A stretch of 64,000 bases of DNA from Erwinia sp. 198. Its GTDB lineage: Bacteria; Pseudomonadota; Gammaproteobacteria; Enterobacterales; Enterobacteriaceae. Of this stretch, positions 27,430 to 35,685 are shown one piece after another (within the stretch, counting starts at the first letter, position 1; each line of letters starts with the position of its first letter). The stretch is from NCBI RefSeq assembly GCF_003937915.1, contig NZ_RHUM01000007.1, positions 186,001 through 250,000 on the forward strand, in the 5' to 3' direction. Made by a program: the position numbers and the translations under genes. The notes beneath the pieces are model-generated. The model ran no database searches, had not been told where the DNA came from, and saw only the letters and a program-made list of their open reading frames with translations.

Positions 27430-28856
27430 TTAACGCGCTGCTGCATCCAGAACCAGAACGGATTAGAGGCCTGACGCATCAGCATATCCAGGCTGACCAT
27501 CAGCACGCTGCGCTCGCCGCGCGGCGTCAGGACGCCAAAGCTGACGCCAAACTCGTTCGGCCGGTCGGGCTGGCGGCCATACAGCGAATCACTGAACGGA
27601 AAGGGCAGCGCCACGTGCGAGAGGGAATAGACGTCCGCCGGATAGCGAACGCCCAGCGGCACGCTGGTGGTCGTCTTGCTGCCTGCGGGCGTGGTGCGGG
27701 CAACGGCATCGTTGCTGCTTGGCGCCGCGTTGGTCACCAGCGTAACGGCGTAATTGCGCGGCGTCGCTGGCAGCAGATTATCCGCCGCGTGCAGCGCCGT
27801 GGGACGCATTAGCGGAGAAAGCGCCACCGAACGATTAACGTCGAAAAGCACCAGCTCGCTGCCGTTAGCGGGCAGCAGATTATAGAGGCCGCGCACCACG
27901 GCGGGCGTGCTGACCGTCGCATCGGCCACCGACTGGAAGGTCAGCACCGGCGGCAGTTTGTCCAGCAAACGGCTGGCGCGATCGCGGTGCAGCTGACTTT
28001 GCAGCGCGCTGGTCAGCAGCCACGACTGCCGCGCCGCTTTTACCGGAAAGGAGTTATATTTAAAGGGGTTGAACTCCGGCAGGATGCTCAGCCAGGCCGA
28101 ACGGGCAAACGCGGGCAGCAGAGAAGGCAATCCGGCCAGGCCCGCGTAGCGTGCATAGCTGCTGACGCCAATCATCGGCGAAATTAAAATCAGCCGGTTC
28201 GGCATGGGCAGCGAGGGATCCTCCAGCGCATCCAGCGTATATTTCATCGCCAGCGCGCCGCCGTTGGAAAAGCCCATTATGTGCAGCGGTGCGCCCGCCG
28301 GTAGCTGCCGATGGGCTTCCCGCACCGCCAGCCTGGTGGCCGCCAGCCAGTCTTCCCATTCGGTTTGGGTCAGCGCCGCCGGGACGGTGCCGTGACCCGG
28401 CAGCCGGATGGCGACCACGACATAACCATGCTGCTGATAATCTGCGGCGAAATGCCGCAGGCTATAGGGTGAATCCGTCAGCCCATGTAAAAGCACCACC
28501 GCGCCGCGCGGCTTTCCCTGCGGCAATAGCTGATAAGAACGGTTCCAGTCCCTGGCGAAACGTGCCGGATAAACCGGGCTGTTCTCCGCATAACGGTTAT
28601 AGCTATCCGCGCTGTTTTCCGACGGTCTGACGTCGATTTTCATGCGGGCAAAAATCTGCTGCTCATTGCGCAAATAGCCGGACCAGTCGCTGCGATCCAT
28701 CTGACGGTCGCTCATTTCGGCAGGCAGCCAGGTATGCCACGGCTCCAGGGCTGGCCCGCGCTCGGTAATGGCAACACGCAGCGCCAGCAGCAGGAAGGCC
28801 AGCAGGACCACCAGCAACACTATGCGTCTTATCCAGAATCGTGTGCGTTGTAGCAT
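27417..28856 (-). CDS. Membrane-anchored alpha/beta hydrolase
   Basis: 479-residue serine hydrolase with an N-terminal membrane helix (about residues 9-28), so the enzyme domain probably faces the periplasm. Motifs: oxyanion region [13 protein letters not shown], nucleophile elbow GFSNGG, candidate acid in SVADATVST and histidine in SLSHVALP. The fold resembles monoacylglycerol/lysophospholipase-type hydrolases, with an extended C-terminal part that is not standard. Substrate unknown. It stands alone, convergent with and overlapping the YhhT-like gene by 13 bases. Confidence 0.8.
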   Translation of the reverse strand: MLQRTRFWIRRIVLLVVLLAFLLLALRVAITERGPALEPWHTWLPAEMSDRQMDRSDWSGYLRNEQQIFARMKIDVRPSENSADSYNRYAENSPVYPARFARDWNRSYQLLPQGKPRGAVVLLHGLTDSPYSLRHFAADYQQHGYVVVAIRLPGHGTVPAALTQTEWEDWLAATRLAVREAHRQLPAGAPLHIMGFSNGGALAMKYTLDALEDPSLPMPNRLILISPMIGVSSYARYAGLAGLPSLLPAFARSAWLSILPEFNPFKYNSFPVKAARQSWLLTSALQSQLHRDRASRLLDKLPPVLTFQSVADATVSTPAVVRGLYNLLPANGSELVLFDVNRSVALSPLMRPTALHAADNLLPATPRNYAVTLVTNAAPSSNDAVARTTPAGSKTTTSVPLGVRYPADVYSLSHVALPFPFSDSLYGRQPDRPNEFGVSFGVLTPRGERSVLMVSLDMLMRQASNPFWFWMQQRVNQTL

Positions 28857-29298
28857 GGCTGTTCCCGTTGGCGAATTTGCGCAGGAAGTATAGAGGAAAT
28901 CAGGACGATAGCGTTGATCGTCATCATTCGTGCTGGGGTGCCGTACCGCCTAAAGCGCCGATTAAATCGCACTCGTTGAGCCAGGGTTTAGAATAACCAG
29001 ACGGTTAATTACGGGTATGAACTATTTTAATTATTTGATTATAAAGGTAAAAAAGGCGTTTAACCTGAAGGTTTCGTTCGCCGCCGACTGGGTTTACTTC
29101 CCCGGTAAGCGGGATTATAGTGGCGGCGATTTCTTTAACGGAGCCAAAAATTGGACAGTTATCCTTTACGTTTTAACTCATAAGGCAGGCTACGCCGTTT
29201 GCTTGCCGATAGCCGGTGGGCACTGTTTTTCTCTCTCCTGAGCATTACGTCCCCGTCATAAATTTTTCTCCCGCGCAGCCGCCGGGCAAGGATTAACG
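28857..29298. other. mgtB upstream region
   Basis: Holds the mgtB promoter (annotated separately) and the first half of its long leader. GGTTTA half-sites like those of PhoP boxes occur at 28985-28990 and 29091-29096, but neither has a good partner at 11-base spacing. GGTTAA-N5-GGTATG (29003-29019) is a weaker direct repeat with correct spacing. Confidence 0.4.
29093..29121 (+). promoter_or_regulatory. Predicted mgtB promoter
   Basis: TTTACT (29093-29098), 17 bases, TATAGT (29116-29121). Transcription would begin near 29128, giving a leader of roughly 350 bases before mgtB, in keeping with the long regulatory leaders of enterobacterial Mg2+ transporter genes. Confidence 0.5.
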
Positions 29299-29367
29299 AT
29301 GAAAGAACCTCCAACCAGCGACGGGCGATGGCAAACGGGCAGAGTTAAGCGTATACGCATCCCATAA
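29299..29367 (+). CDS. Candidate mgtB leader peptide, 22 aa
   Basis: Short frame MKEPPTSDG...RIRIP with AAGGA (29288-29292) six bases upstream of the ATG, inside the long mgtB leader. The basic C-terminal half and a Pro-Pro pair at codons 4-5 recall the proline-bearing regulatory leader ORFs before enterobacterial mgtA and mgtCB, whose translation controls Rho-dependent termination. The sequence is not the same as those peptides as I recall them. Its position directly before a C-rich segment supports a regulatory role. Confidence 0.45.
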   Translation: MKEPPTSDGRWQTGRVKRIRIP

Positions 29368-29410
29368 CGTCCTCTTTTCCTCTTCCCCGCCTCGCCCAAT
29401 CCTGACCCCA
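29368..29410 (+). promoter_or_regulatory. C-rich, G-poor leader segment, candidate Rho utilisation site
   Basis: About 43 bases immediately after the leader-peptide stop contain roughly half C and only four G, an unstructured pyrimidine-rich stretch as needed for Rho loading. A GCGCAG/CTGCGC hairpin follows (29428-29449). Together they suggest an attenuator for mgtB. Confidence 0.45.
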
Positions 29411-29475
29411 AAAAATCAAATCCTCATGCGCAGGGTCGCTTCTCTGCGCCTGAATAAAAATAAAGGATTAGGCAC

Positions 29476-32121
29476 ATGAAAAAAGTCCGCTCCCGCGATC
29501 TGGCTATCGCACAAGAAACAAAACTGAGTCTGGACAGCACGCTGGCTCGTCTGAACACCCAACGCAATGGTTTGACTGCCGCTGACGCCAGCGAGCGCCT
29601 GCTGGAATATGGCAAAAACGAGGTCGCTGCGGCGCAGGCGCCGCACGCGCTGATCCAACTGATCCTGGCCTTTAATAATCCCTTTATCTGGATCCTGATC
29701 GCGCTGGCCGCCGTTAGCTTTTTCACGGATTACCTGCTGCCGCTGCGGCAGGGCGAAGAGACCGATCTCACCGGCATTATCATCATGCTGACCATGGTGG
29801 CGCTCAGCGGCCTGCTGCGTTTCTGGCAGGAGTACCGCACCAATAAAGCAGCGGAAGCGCTGAAGTCGCTGGTGCGTACGACGGCGACCGCTATTCGCCG
29901 CAGTAGCGAAAACGCCGTGCCGGTCAGAATGGAAGTTGCGCTACAGGACGTGGTGCCCGGCGACGTGATTTTTCTGTCGGCTGGCGACATGGTGCCGGCA
30001 GATGTGCGCCTGCTGACTGCTAAAGATTTGTTTATCAGCCAGGCTTCGCTAAGCGGCGAAGCGGTGCCGGTAGAAAAACATGCCGCGTCAGAACGGTGCC
30101 AGCAAGATGACGATCTGCTGAACAGGCGCGACATCTGCCTGATGGGCACCAGCGTCGCCAGCGGTACGGCTACCGCCGTCGTGGTCGCGACAGGCAACCG
30201 TACCTGGTTTGGCTCGCTGGCAAAATCCGTGACGGGCAGCCGGCCGCAAACCGCTTTCGATCGCGGCGTAAACAGCGTCAGCTGGCTGCTGGTGCGCTTT
30301 ATGCTGGTGATGGTGCCCGTGGTGTTGTTTATTAACGGCTTTACCAAAGGCGACTGGGCAGACGCCACGCTGTTCGCGCTGGCCGTGGCGGTTGGCCTGA
30401 CGCCGGAAATGCTGCCGATGATTGTCAGCTCTAATCTGGCAAAAGGCGCCATTGCCCTGTCGCGGCGCAAAGTGGTGGTGAAGCGGCTTAATGCTATTCA
30501 GAATTTTGGTGCGATGGACGTGCTGTGTACCGATAAAACCGGCACGTTGACCCAGGATCGTATTATCCTGGCGCAGCATCTTGACGCACACGGGAACAGT
30601 AACGATCGGGTTTTGCAGCTGGCCTGGCTGAACAGCCGCCATCAGACCGGGGTAAAAAACCTGATGGACAGGGCGATCCTGAGCTTTAGCCAGGGAAAAT
30701 GGGCGGTTAGTGGACTGCATCGCTACCGCAAAATCGACGAGCTGCCGTTCGATTTTGAGCGCCGCCGTTTGTCGATTGTGGTGGCGGATGAACACGGCCG
30801 GCAGAAACTGATCTGCAAGGGCGCGCTGGGCGAAATGCTGTCTGTCGCCACGCACTGGCAGGACGGACGCGAACGGCGTCCGCTGGATGAGGCCGCTCGT
30901 CAGCAGTGGAGCCAACAGGCGGCTCGTTGGAATCAGCAGGGTTTTCGCGTACTGCTCATTGGCGAGCGCGATCTGAGCGACATGCCGCTAACGCTGCCGC
31001 TGCACAAGGATGATGAACGGGATTTGACTCTCTGTGGGCTGCTCACCTTCCTTGATCCGCCTAAAGAGAGCGCCAGAGAAGCGATTGCTGCCCTGCACGA
31101 GCACGGCGTAACGGTAAAAGTGCTGACCGGCGATAACGCCATTATCACCAGCAAAATTTGCCGCGACGTCGGGCTGGAGCCGGGAGAACCGCTGTGCGGC
31201 AGCGAAATCGAGCGGCTGGATGACAACGAACTGGCGACGCTGGCGGATTCACGCACGATTTTTTGTCGCCTGACGCCACTGCAAAAATCCCGCGTGCTGA
31301 ACATGCTGCAACAAAATGGCCATACGGTCGGCTTCCTGGGCGATGGCATCAACGATGCGCCAGCGTTACGGGAGGCGGACGTCGGGATTTCCGTCGACAG
31401 CGCTACGGATATTGCGAAAGAGTCAGCCGATATTATTCTGCTGGAAAAAAATCTGATGGTGCTGGAGCAGGGCGTGATCAAAGGCCGCGAGACTTTCGGC
31501 AATATTATTAAGTATCTGAATATGACCGCCAGCTCCAACTTCGGCAACGTTTTTTCCGTGCTGATCGCCAGCGCGTTTCTCCCTTTTTTGCCCATGCTGG
31601 CTATCCATCTGCTGATCCAGAACCTGATGTATGACCTTTCCCAGCTGGCGTTGCCCTGGGACAAAATGGATAAGGCGTTCCTGCGCAAGCCGCGTAAGTG
31701 GGACGCAAGGAATATCGGCCGCTTTATGCTGTGGATGGGCCCGACGTCTTCGCTGTTTGACGTCACCACCTTTCTGCTGATGTGGCACGTTTTTGCCGCC
31801 AACAGCGTGGAGCATCAGGCGTTGTTCCAGTCAGGCTGGTTTGTCGAAGGGCTGCTGTCGCAAACGCTGGTGGTGCATATGCTGCGCACGCAGAAGATCC
31901 CTTTTATCCAGAGCCGCGCGGCGCTACCGGTCATGCTGATGACGGGGCTGGTGATGGTGTTGGGGATCGCTATCCCCTTTTCACCGCTGGGTGAGGCGGT
32001 TGGGCTGACGCCGCTGCCCTGGGCTTATTTCCCATGGCTGGTCGCGACGCTGCTGGGCTATTGCCTGGTGACGCAGGGAATGAAGCGCCTTTATATCCGC
32101 CGTTTCGGCCAGTGGTTCTGA
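29476..32121 (+). CDS. mgtB: Magnesium-importing P-type ATPase MgtB
   Basis: P3B-type ATPase importing Mg2+ under low-magnesium stress. The 881 residues are closer to Salmonella MgtB than to E. coli MgtA: the N-terminus lacks the MgtA extension, FGSLAKSVTGSRPQTAFDRG and the C-terminus GMKRLYIRRFGQWF match MgtB. Catalytic features: phosphorylation motif DKTGTLT with D353, KGAL nucleotide site, LTGDN, and GDGINDAP near 622. The actuator loop reads SGEA instead of TGES; the catalytic Glu is kept. AAAGGA precedes the ATG by nine bases. mgtC is absent, but a small MgtR-like gene follows. Confidence 0.93.
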   Translation: MKKVRSRDLAIAQETKLSLDSTLARLNTQRNGLTAADASERLLEYGKNEVAAAQAPHALIQLILAFNNPFIWILIALAAVSFFTDYLLPLRQGEETDLTGIIIMLTMVALSGLLRFWQEYRTNKAAEALKSLVRTTATAIRRSSENAVPVRMEVALQDVVPGDVIFLSAGDMVPADVRLLTAKDLFISQASLSGEAVPVEKHAASERCQQDDDLLNRRDICLMGTSVASGTATAVVVATGNRTWFGSLAKSVTGSRPQTAFDRGVNSVSWLLVRFMLVMVPVVLFINGFTKGDWADATLFALAVAVGLTPEMLPMIVSSNLAKGAIALSRRKVVVKRLNAIQNFGAMDVLCTDKTGTLTQDRIILAQHLDAHGNSNDRVLQLAWLNSRHQTGVKNLMDRAILSFSQGKWAVSGLHRYRKIDELPFDFERRRLSIVVADEHGRQKLICKGALGEMLSVATHWQDGRERRPLDEAARQQWSQQAARWNQQGFRVLLIGERDLSDMPLTLPLHKDDERDLTLCGLLTFLDPPKESAREAIAALHEHGVTVKVLTGDNAIITSKICRDVGLEPGEPLCGSEIERLDDNELATLADSRTIFCRLTPLQKSRVLNMLQQNGHTVGFLGDGINDAPALREADVGISVDSATDIAKESADIILLEKNLMVLEQGVIKGRETFGNIIKYLNMTASSNFGNVFSVLIASAFLPFLPMLAIHLLIQNLMYDLSQLALPWDKMDKAFLRKPRKWDARNIGRFMLWMGPTSSLFDVTTFLLMWHVFAANSVEHQALFQSGWFVEGLLSQTLVVHMLRTQKIPFIQSRAALPVMLMTGLVMVLGIAIPFSPLGEAVGLTPLPWAYFPWLVATLLGYCLVTQGMKRLYIRRFGQWF

Positions 32122-32130
32122 GGAGGAAAG

Positions 32131-32223
32131 ATGAAACATAACAACGCCATCACTGCTGTCGTGCTGTTCTTTGTTGCGTTAGTTATCCTGTCCAGCGGCC
32201 TGCTGATGATCTTCGGCCACTGA
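32131..32223 (+). CDS. MgtR-like 30-residue membrane peptide
   Basis: Starts nine bases after mgtB with a near-perfect AGGAGG (32121-32126). The peptide begins MKHNNAITAVVLFF and ends LLMIFGH; residues 6-27 form one hydrophobic helix. Salmonella mgtCB is followed by mgtR, a 30-residue single-helix peptide that promotes FtsH degradation of MgtC and acts on MgtA. Length, position and topology agree, but sequence identity is low, so the name is withheld. Confidence 0.7.
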   Translation: MKHNNAITAVVLFFVALVILSSGLLMIFGH

Positions 32224-32270
32224 AAAGGAGCAGGCATATAGCCGGGCGCGGTTGGCTGAAGCGGTAAACG

Positions 32271-32331
32271 AAGCCGGCCGCGCCGTCGTCAACCTGAGCG
32301 GGAACCCGCGTGGAGGGCCGGCTTAAGTTTG
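32271..32331 (+). terminator. Terminator after mgtB and its small gene
   Basis: Outer arms AAGCCGGCC (32271-32279) and GGCCGGCTT (32316-32324) enclose a second hairpin GCGGG/CCCGC (32298-32309), followed by AAGTTTGTTTA. The T-run is imperfect. Confidence 0.55.
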
Positions 32332-32332
32332 T

Positions 32333-32575
32333 TTATACCTTGATAAACCGCAGATAAATAAAGCGAATCACATAGTATTCCAGCGCGCCTAATAGTAAAA
32401 ACCACAGGCAGAACACCAGCGTATAGAGCTGGCCGACATCACTGAGATGAAACAGCGTGGTCAGGCGGCGCGTCAGCTCGACGCCAAACCAGGGCGCGGG
32501 CAGCAGCAGCGCGGAGAGAAAGCCCAGCATCAGCGTGCTCATCGGCATTAAAAAGGTCAGGAAAGGATTGTTCAT
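32333..32575 (-). CDS. Small inner-membrane protein, 80 aa
   Basis: I do not recognise this protein. Starting at the ATG at 32575 gives MNNPFLTFLMPMSTLMLGF, with two hydrophobic helices (about residues 5-25 and 46-72) separated by a charged loop containing ELTRRL, and a basic tail RFIYLRFIKV. A longer in-frame start at 32674 would add 33 hydrophilic residues and seems less likely. It lies between the mgtB unit and mntP, convergent with the former. Confidence 0.6.
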   Translation of the reverse strand: MNNPFLTFLMPMSTLMLGFLSALLLPAPWFGVELTRRLTTLFHLSDVGQLYTLVFCLWFLLLGALEYYVIRFIYLRFIKV

Positions 32576-32782
32576 AGCGGTTCCGTTTCGGTCAGTAACG
32601 GCCATTTTCCGGTAAACGGCGTATGGGTTCAACCTTGCGCGCGCGTATGGACTTTTTTCGACGTTTCCTGGCAATTTTTATCGCGCGTAATTCCCCATTG
32701 GCTGAAAGGTCGCTCATCATAAGCCGGTAATTCCTTTAGTGTTTTTCCGCCTCTTTTTTGCGCGAAATTAGCATTCGTTAAA

Positions 32783-32804
32783 AAGTATAGCCAAGGCTAT
32801 ACTT
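32783..32804 (+). promoter_or_regulatory. MntR operator upstream of mntP
   Basis: AAGTATAGCC-AA-GGCTATACTT has perfect 10-base arms and closely follows the enterobacterial MntR box (AACATAGCnnnGGCTATGTT type). It lies about 145 bases before mntP. In E. coli Mn-bound MntR activates mntP from such a site. Confidence 0.8.
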
Positions 32805-32948
32805 AAACACCTGATTTTATTGTCTTTTTATACGAACGAACGCGTGGTAGGATGCACGCACATTAAGCCTGAGGGGCTTGTTTCTTCAACAAGAACCGTT
32901 CTTTTAATGTCTGGGCGATAAGATAACCGCCAGACCGGTATAACCACA

Positions 32949-33515
32949 ATGAACCTATATGCAACCCTTATTCTGGCCTTCGGCATGTCGATGGATGCTT
33001 TTGCTGCCGCGATTGGCAAAGGCGCAAGCCTGCAGCGTCCGGGTCTGAGAGAAGCGCTGCGCATCGGCCTGATTTTCGGCGCGATTGAAGCGCTGACGCC
33101 ACTGATTGGTTGGGGCGTAGGCATTGCGGCCAGCCGCTATGTAATGGCATGGGATCACTGGGTCGCTTTTACGCTGCTGCTGGTGCTTGGCGGCCGCATG
33201 ATTGTGGAAGGTTTCCGTAAAAAGGACGAAGAGTGCGAAGCGCCGCAGCGTCACGGATTCTGGCTGCTGGCGATGACCGCCGTCGCGACCAGTCTGGATG
33301 CCATGGCCGTCGGCGTCGGCCTGGCTTTCCTGCAGGTGAATATTGTGACGACCGCGCTGGCGATTGGCGCATCCACGCTGGTAATGGCTTCGACTGGTAT
33401 CCTGTTAGGTCGTTTTCTTGGCCCGGTGATGGGCAAGTGGGCAGAGATTTTTGGCGGCGTGGTGCTGATTGGTATTGGCACCAGTATCCTGATTGAGCAC
33501 CTGGGTATCCTGTAG
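32949..33515 (+). CDS. mntP: Manganese efflux pump MntP
   Basis: Inner-membrane exporter protecting against excess Mn2+. The 188 residues carry the family pattern of two three-helix repeats, each with a metal-binding Asp motif: [14 protein letters not shown] (repeat 1) and [14 protein letters not shown] (repeat 2), with a charged cytoplasmic loop FRKKDEECE between. Length equals E. coli MntP. The perfect MntR palindrome upstream fits. The 5' leader of about 110 bases has small hairpins, for example CTTGTT/AACAAG at about 32878-32894; E. coli mntP carries a yybP-ykoY Mn2+ riboswitch here, but I could not match its conserved cores. Confidence 0.95.
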   Translation: MNLYATLILAFGMSMDAFAAAIGKGASLQRPGLREALRIGLIFGAIEALTPLIGWGVGIAASRYVMAWDHWVAFTLLLVLGGRMIVEGFRKKDEECEAPQRHGFWLLAMTAVATSLDAMAVGVGLAFLQVNIVTTALAIGASTLVMASTGILLGRFLGPVMGKWAEIFGGVVLIGIGTSILIEHLGIL

Positions 33516-33614
33516 AGACGCAGACAAAAGATCTGGTTTACCCGGCTCGTTTAGCTTTTGTTTAGGTTCACTTTCGCATAATCCTGCGAATTATGTGATC
33601 TGGTTCAAATTTAT

Positions 33615-33643
33615 TTGCCTGAAAAATGCGCTTCTTGTATACT
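33615..33643 (+). promoter_or_regulatory. Promoter of the 25-residue ORF, with a CRP-like site
   Basis: TTGCCT (33615-33620), 17 bases, TATACT (33638-33643): near-consensus sigma-70, with transcription starting near 33650. TGTGA-N6-TCAAA (33594-33609) matches nine of ten CRP consensus positions and sits centred about 48 bases upstream of that start. Confidence 0.6.
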
Positions 33644-33687
33644 TTTTTTGTGTTCTATCAATAAAAGTTGAATTTCAGGTGCAAAAA

Positions 33688-33765
33688 ATGAAAAGAGTTA
33701 TCAATTACGTGTTCCGTAGCTACGTTGAAACATTTAAACACGTACCGCCAGGCGCTATGTATTAA
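33688..33765 (+). CDS. Novel 25-residue peptide
   Basis: Frame MKRVINYVFRSYVETF... ending HVPPGAMY, with AGGTG seven bases before the ATG and a near-consensus promoter 45-70 bases upstream. It is amphipathic and basic rather than a plain membrane helix. CGGTC/GACCG (33794-33810) forms a small hairpin soon after the stop. I do not recognise a family. The combination of promoter, ribosome binding site and short leader supports expression. Confidence 0.5.
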   Translation: MKRVINYVFRSYVETFKHVPPGAMY

Positions 33766-33826
33766 TGGTTCCGGCCCGAAACCCTCGATAGCCGCGGTCA
33801 GGGAAAGACCGGTGGTTATCACCTGC

Positions 33827-33962
33827 CACCTCGCTAAAACCTTCTTCGCTTAGTCTGCTTTCAACCGTTTTCACCTCGCTAAAACGCGCTTCGCCTGTCC
33901 CGCTTTTTAATGGTTTTCGACTCGCTGGCATGCTCTTCGCTTTTCAGGCGCTTCCGGTTTGT
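33827..33962. repeat. Three degenerate 45-base tandem repeats
   Basis: Copies start at 33827, 33872 and 33918. The first two begin CACCTCGCTAAAAC and the third CGACTCGCT; each contains a CTTCGC element and a pyrimidine-rich half ending in GTTTT or GTTTG. Spacing is 45-46 bases. No coding function is evident. Confidence 0.55.
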
Positions 33963-34100
33963 TGATGACAATGACCGTTTTGGCTTTTAGCCGCTTTGCT
34001 GCGCCTGCGTTTTCTTTTGCCCGGCGGTTTTGATGACGCCACGGAGTCAAAAAGCAGCCGCCGCTGCTGACTGCGTCACAGCCAGCAGGGCGGAAAGCCG

Positions 34101-34442
34101 TTAATCCTGGCTCTGATACTCGTCCAGCGTAGCGCTCTGACAGGCTTCCATACTCTGGCTGGCCTGCTTCTTCTGGTCTTCGCTCAGATTCATCCATGCA
34201 GCAACCACGGTTCTGGCTTCGTCTTCGTCAAAGTCCGGTTTTTCCTGCGCGGAAGGCGACTGGCCGCGCATGTGCAGCGCTTTCAGCTTGGTAATATAGC
34301 CATCCGCCGAGTCGGCGGCTTTATCCTGCGTCACCAGCGTACAAAGGTTAGCGATATAGCCCTGGGCCGGATCGTCTGAGTCTGCAGCCTGCGCTGCGCC
34401 AGTTACCGCCAGAGCGGCAAGCAGCAGCATTATTTTTTTCAT
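34101..34442 (-). CDS. Small periplasmic protein, function unknown
   Basis: 113 residues with a clear signal peptide (MKKIMLLLAALAVTGAAQAA, cleavage before DSDD) and AAGGAG six bases before the ATG. The mature part of about 93 residues is acidic and helical in character, with two cysteines (CTLV near residue 34 and EACQS near 100) that could form a disulfide. I do not recognise a named family. It is transcribed alone, away from mntP. Confidence 0.75.
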   Translation of the reverse strand: MKKIMLLLAALAVTGAAQAADSDDPAQGYIANLCTLVTQDKAADSADGYITKLKALHMRGQSPSAQEKPDFDEDEARTVVAAWMNLSEDQKKQASQSMEACQSATLDEYQSQD

Positions 34443-34580
34443 ATTTGCTCCTTAACAAGGATTTACGTTCGGCCGGTTCGGCATGGCCCGTTGAGGATAG
34501 CGCTTCCGTAGCGGGCCGACGCCGTACGCCTGAAGAGTAAACACTTTAATTCAGAGCCAGGTTCTGTACCAGTCGATCTG

Positions 34581-34970
34581 CTACACGATGACGTTATCGA
34601 AGCGCAGGCCGCTACAGAGATCGTAGCGTTTTGCCCCGCTTCGATATGCAGTTTTTCTCTGCCGCCGCCACGGTATCAAACAACGCAATGCCTGCGGCGG
34701 CGGATTGACGCGATCGTTTTCCGCCACCGCGACCCGCGTTGAACAGGAAACCTGGCGAGCGTTCTCTGTCGGCTTGTAGTGCAGCGTTTCCCGCACCGTC
34801 AGAAAAGGGATTTTGATATCCATTGCCGGAAACCGATCGAAAAAGGCTTTCGATTGTTCATCGTTCAGGACGCGAGTAATAGTGCCAGACATCTCTTTGC
34901 CCGTTGTGGCCTGTTTCGCCGCCATTTTATCCAGCGTGGCAATAAAACCGGTTTTTCTTCCCGGTAGAAA
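34581..34970 (-). pseudogene. Probable frameshifted remnant of a secreted protein
   Basis: A frame from an ATG at 34925 gives 114 residues, the first 75 or so looking real (RVLNDEQSKAFFDRFPA, VRETLHYKP). Sense-looking sequence continues upstream without a start (GFIATLDK, to about 34970), and no signal peptide is found. Near 34690 the sense passes into another frame (AAGIALFDTVAAAEKNC), and the final FDNVIV is back in the first frame. Loss of the N-terminus plus internal frameshifts suggests a dead gene. The family is not recognised. Confidence 0.35.
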
Positions 34971-35196
34971 TTTTCATAAAAAACGCGCTGTCTTTACGTT
35001 GCGGTGGCTGTTTCCACCCGGCAAGGCCGATTCTATCGAGCGGCGACGAATAGCGAAATAGTATTAATAAAAAACCTTTTTTGCTTCATGTTATTAAGAC
35101 AGATGATAAATGCCGTACGTCGGTTTTCTTTATCTGTGGGTTTTTAATATTTTTATGCAGGGGCTTGATGGGAAGGGCGGGTTTATTCGTTAAAAA
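34971..35196. other. Gap without a gene
   Basis: No supportable frame or motif; bounded on the right by the terminator of the next minus-strand gene. Confidence 0.4.
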
Positions 35197-35222
35197 GTCT
35201 CCACGATTTGAGCCGTGGAGAC
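35197..35222 (-). terminator. Rho-independent terminator of the SnoaL-like gene
   Basis: GTCTCCACG / CGTGGAGAC arms (9 bases, 8-base loop); on the minus strand the stem is followed by TTTTT. It lies 7 bases past the stop codon. Confidence 0.9.
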
Positions 35223-35229
35223 AGAAACG

Positions 35230-35685
35230 TTAACCTTCAGGCATGGCGGAGGAATGATGGCTTGAAATAAGCCATTTTTGACCGTCCCATGCGTAGGTGA
35301 AGGTATAACGCGCGGCGGCTTTAGAACCATCACCAAAGGTAAAAGTATAGGTGCCGGTATCGATAGCTTTGTTACAGCCGACGCGAATGGTGCGGCTGTC
35401 GATATGGCCAACCGGCTTCTTCGCCAGGAATTCTTTAAAATAATCAATGCGCTCTTCATCCGTCAGGCGAACTTTGTTCGACAGCGTTGGCAGCAGCACG
35501 GCATCTGACAGGTAGTTCTGCGAAACGGTGGTGGCATCGCCCGTTTTAAGCGAATCGTTCCAGCGGTCAAACATGGAAGCGACTTCCTTTTCCGTCATTT
35601 TAACGCAGGAAGTGTTTTCCTGGGCAAAGGCTGCCGAACTGGTAAGCACGCCGGCAATCATCAAACCAATTAATCCAGATTTCAT
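35230..35685 (-). CDS. Secreted SnoaL-like (SgcJ/DUF4440-type) protein
   Basis: 151 residues with a signal peptide ending AAFAQ, then an NTF2/SnoaL-like domain: EVASMFDRWNDSLKTGD, VSQNYLSDAVLLPTL, DYFKEFL and the C-terminal TYAWDGQKWLISSHHSS. This pattern is typical of SgcJ/EcaC or CaMKII-association-like domains, cup-shaped folds of varied function. No catalytic assignment is possible. GGAGAGAGC precedes the ATG, and a strong terminator follows. Confidence 0.8.
   Translation of the reverse strand: MKSGLIGLMIAGVLTSSAAFAQENTSCVKMTEKEVASMFDRWNDSLKTGDATTVSQNYLSDAVLLPTLSNKVRLTDEERIDYFKEFLAKKPVGHIDSRTIRVGCNKAIDTGTYTFTFGDGSKAAARYTFTYAWDGQKWLISSHHSSAMPEG

Noticed and set aside
28985-29019. PhoP box for mgtB
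   Set aside because: Single GGTTTA half-sites lack a good partner at 11-base spacing, and the one correctly spaced repeat is weak.
29017-29241. 74-codon plus-strand frame across the mgtB promoter
   Set aside because: It spans the predicted -35/-10 and start of transcription and has no good ribosome binding site.
32840-32948. yybP-ykoY riboswitch in the mntP leader
   Set aside because: Expected from E. coli, but I could not find its conserved cores; left for a covariance search.
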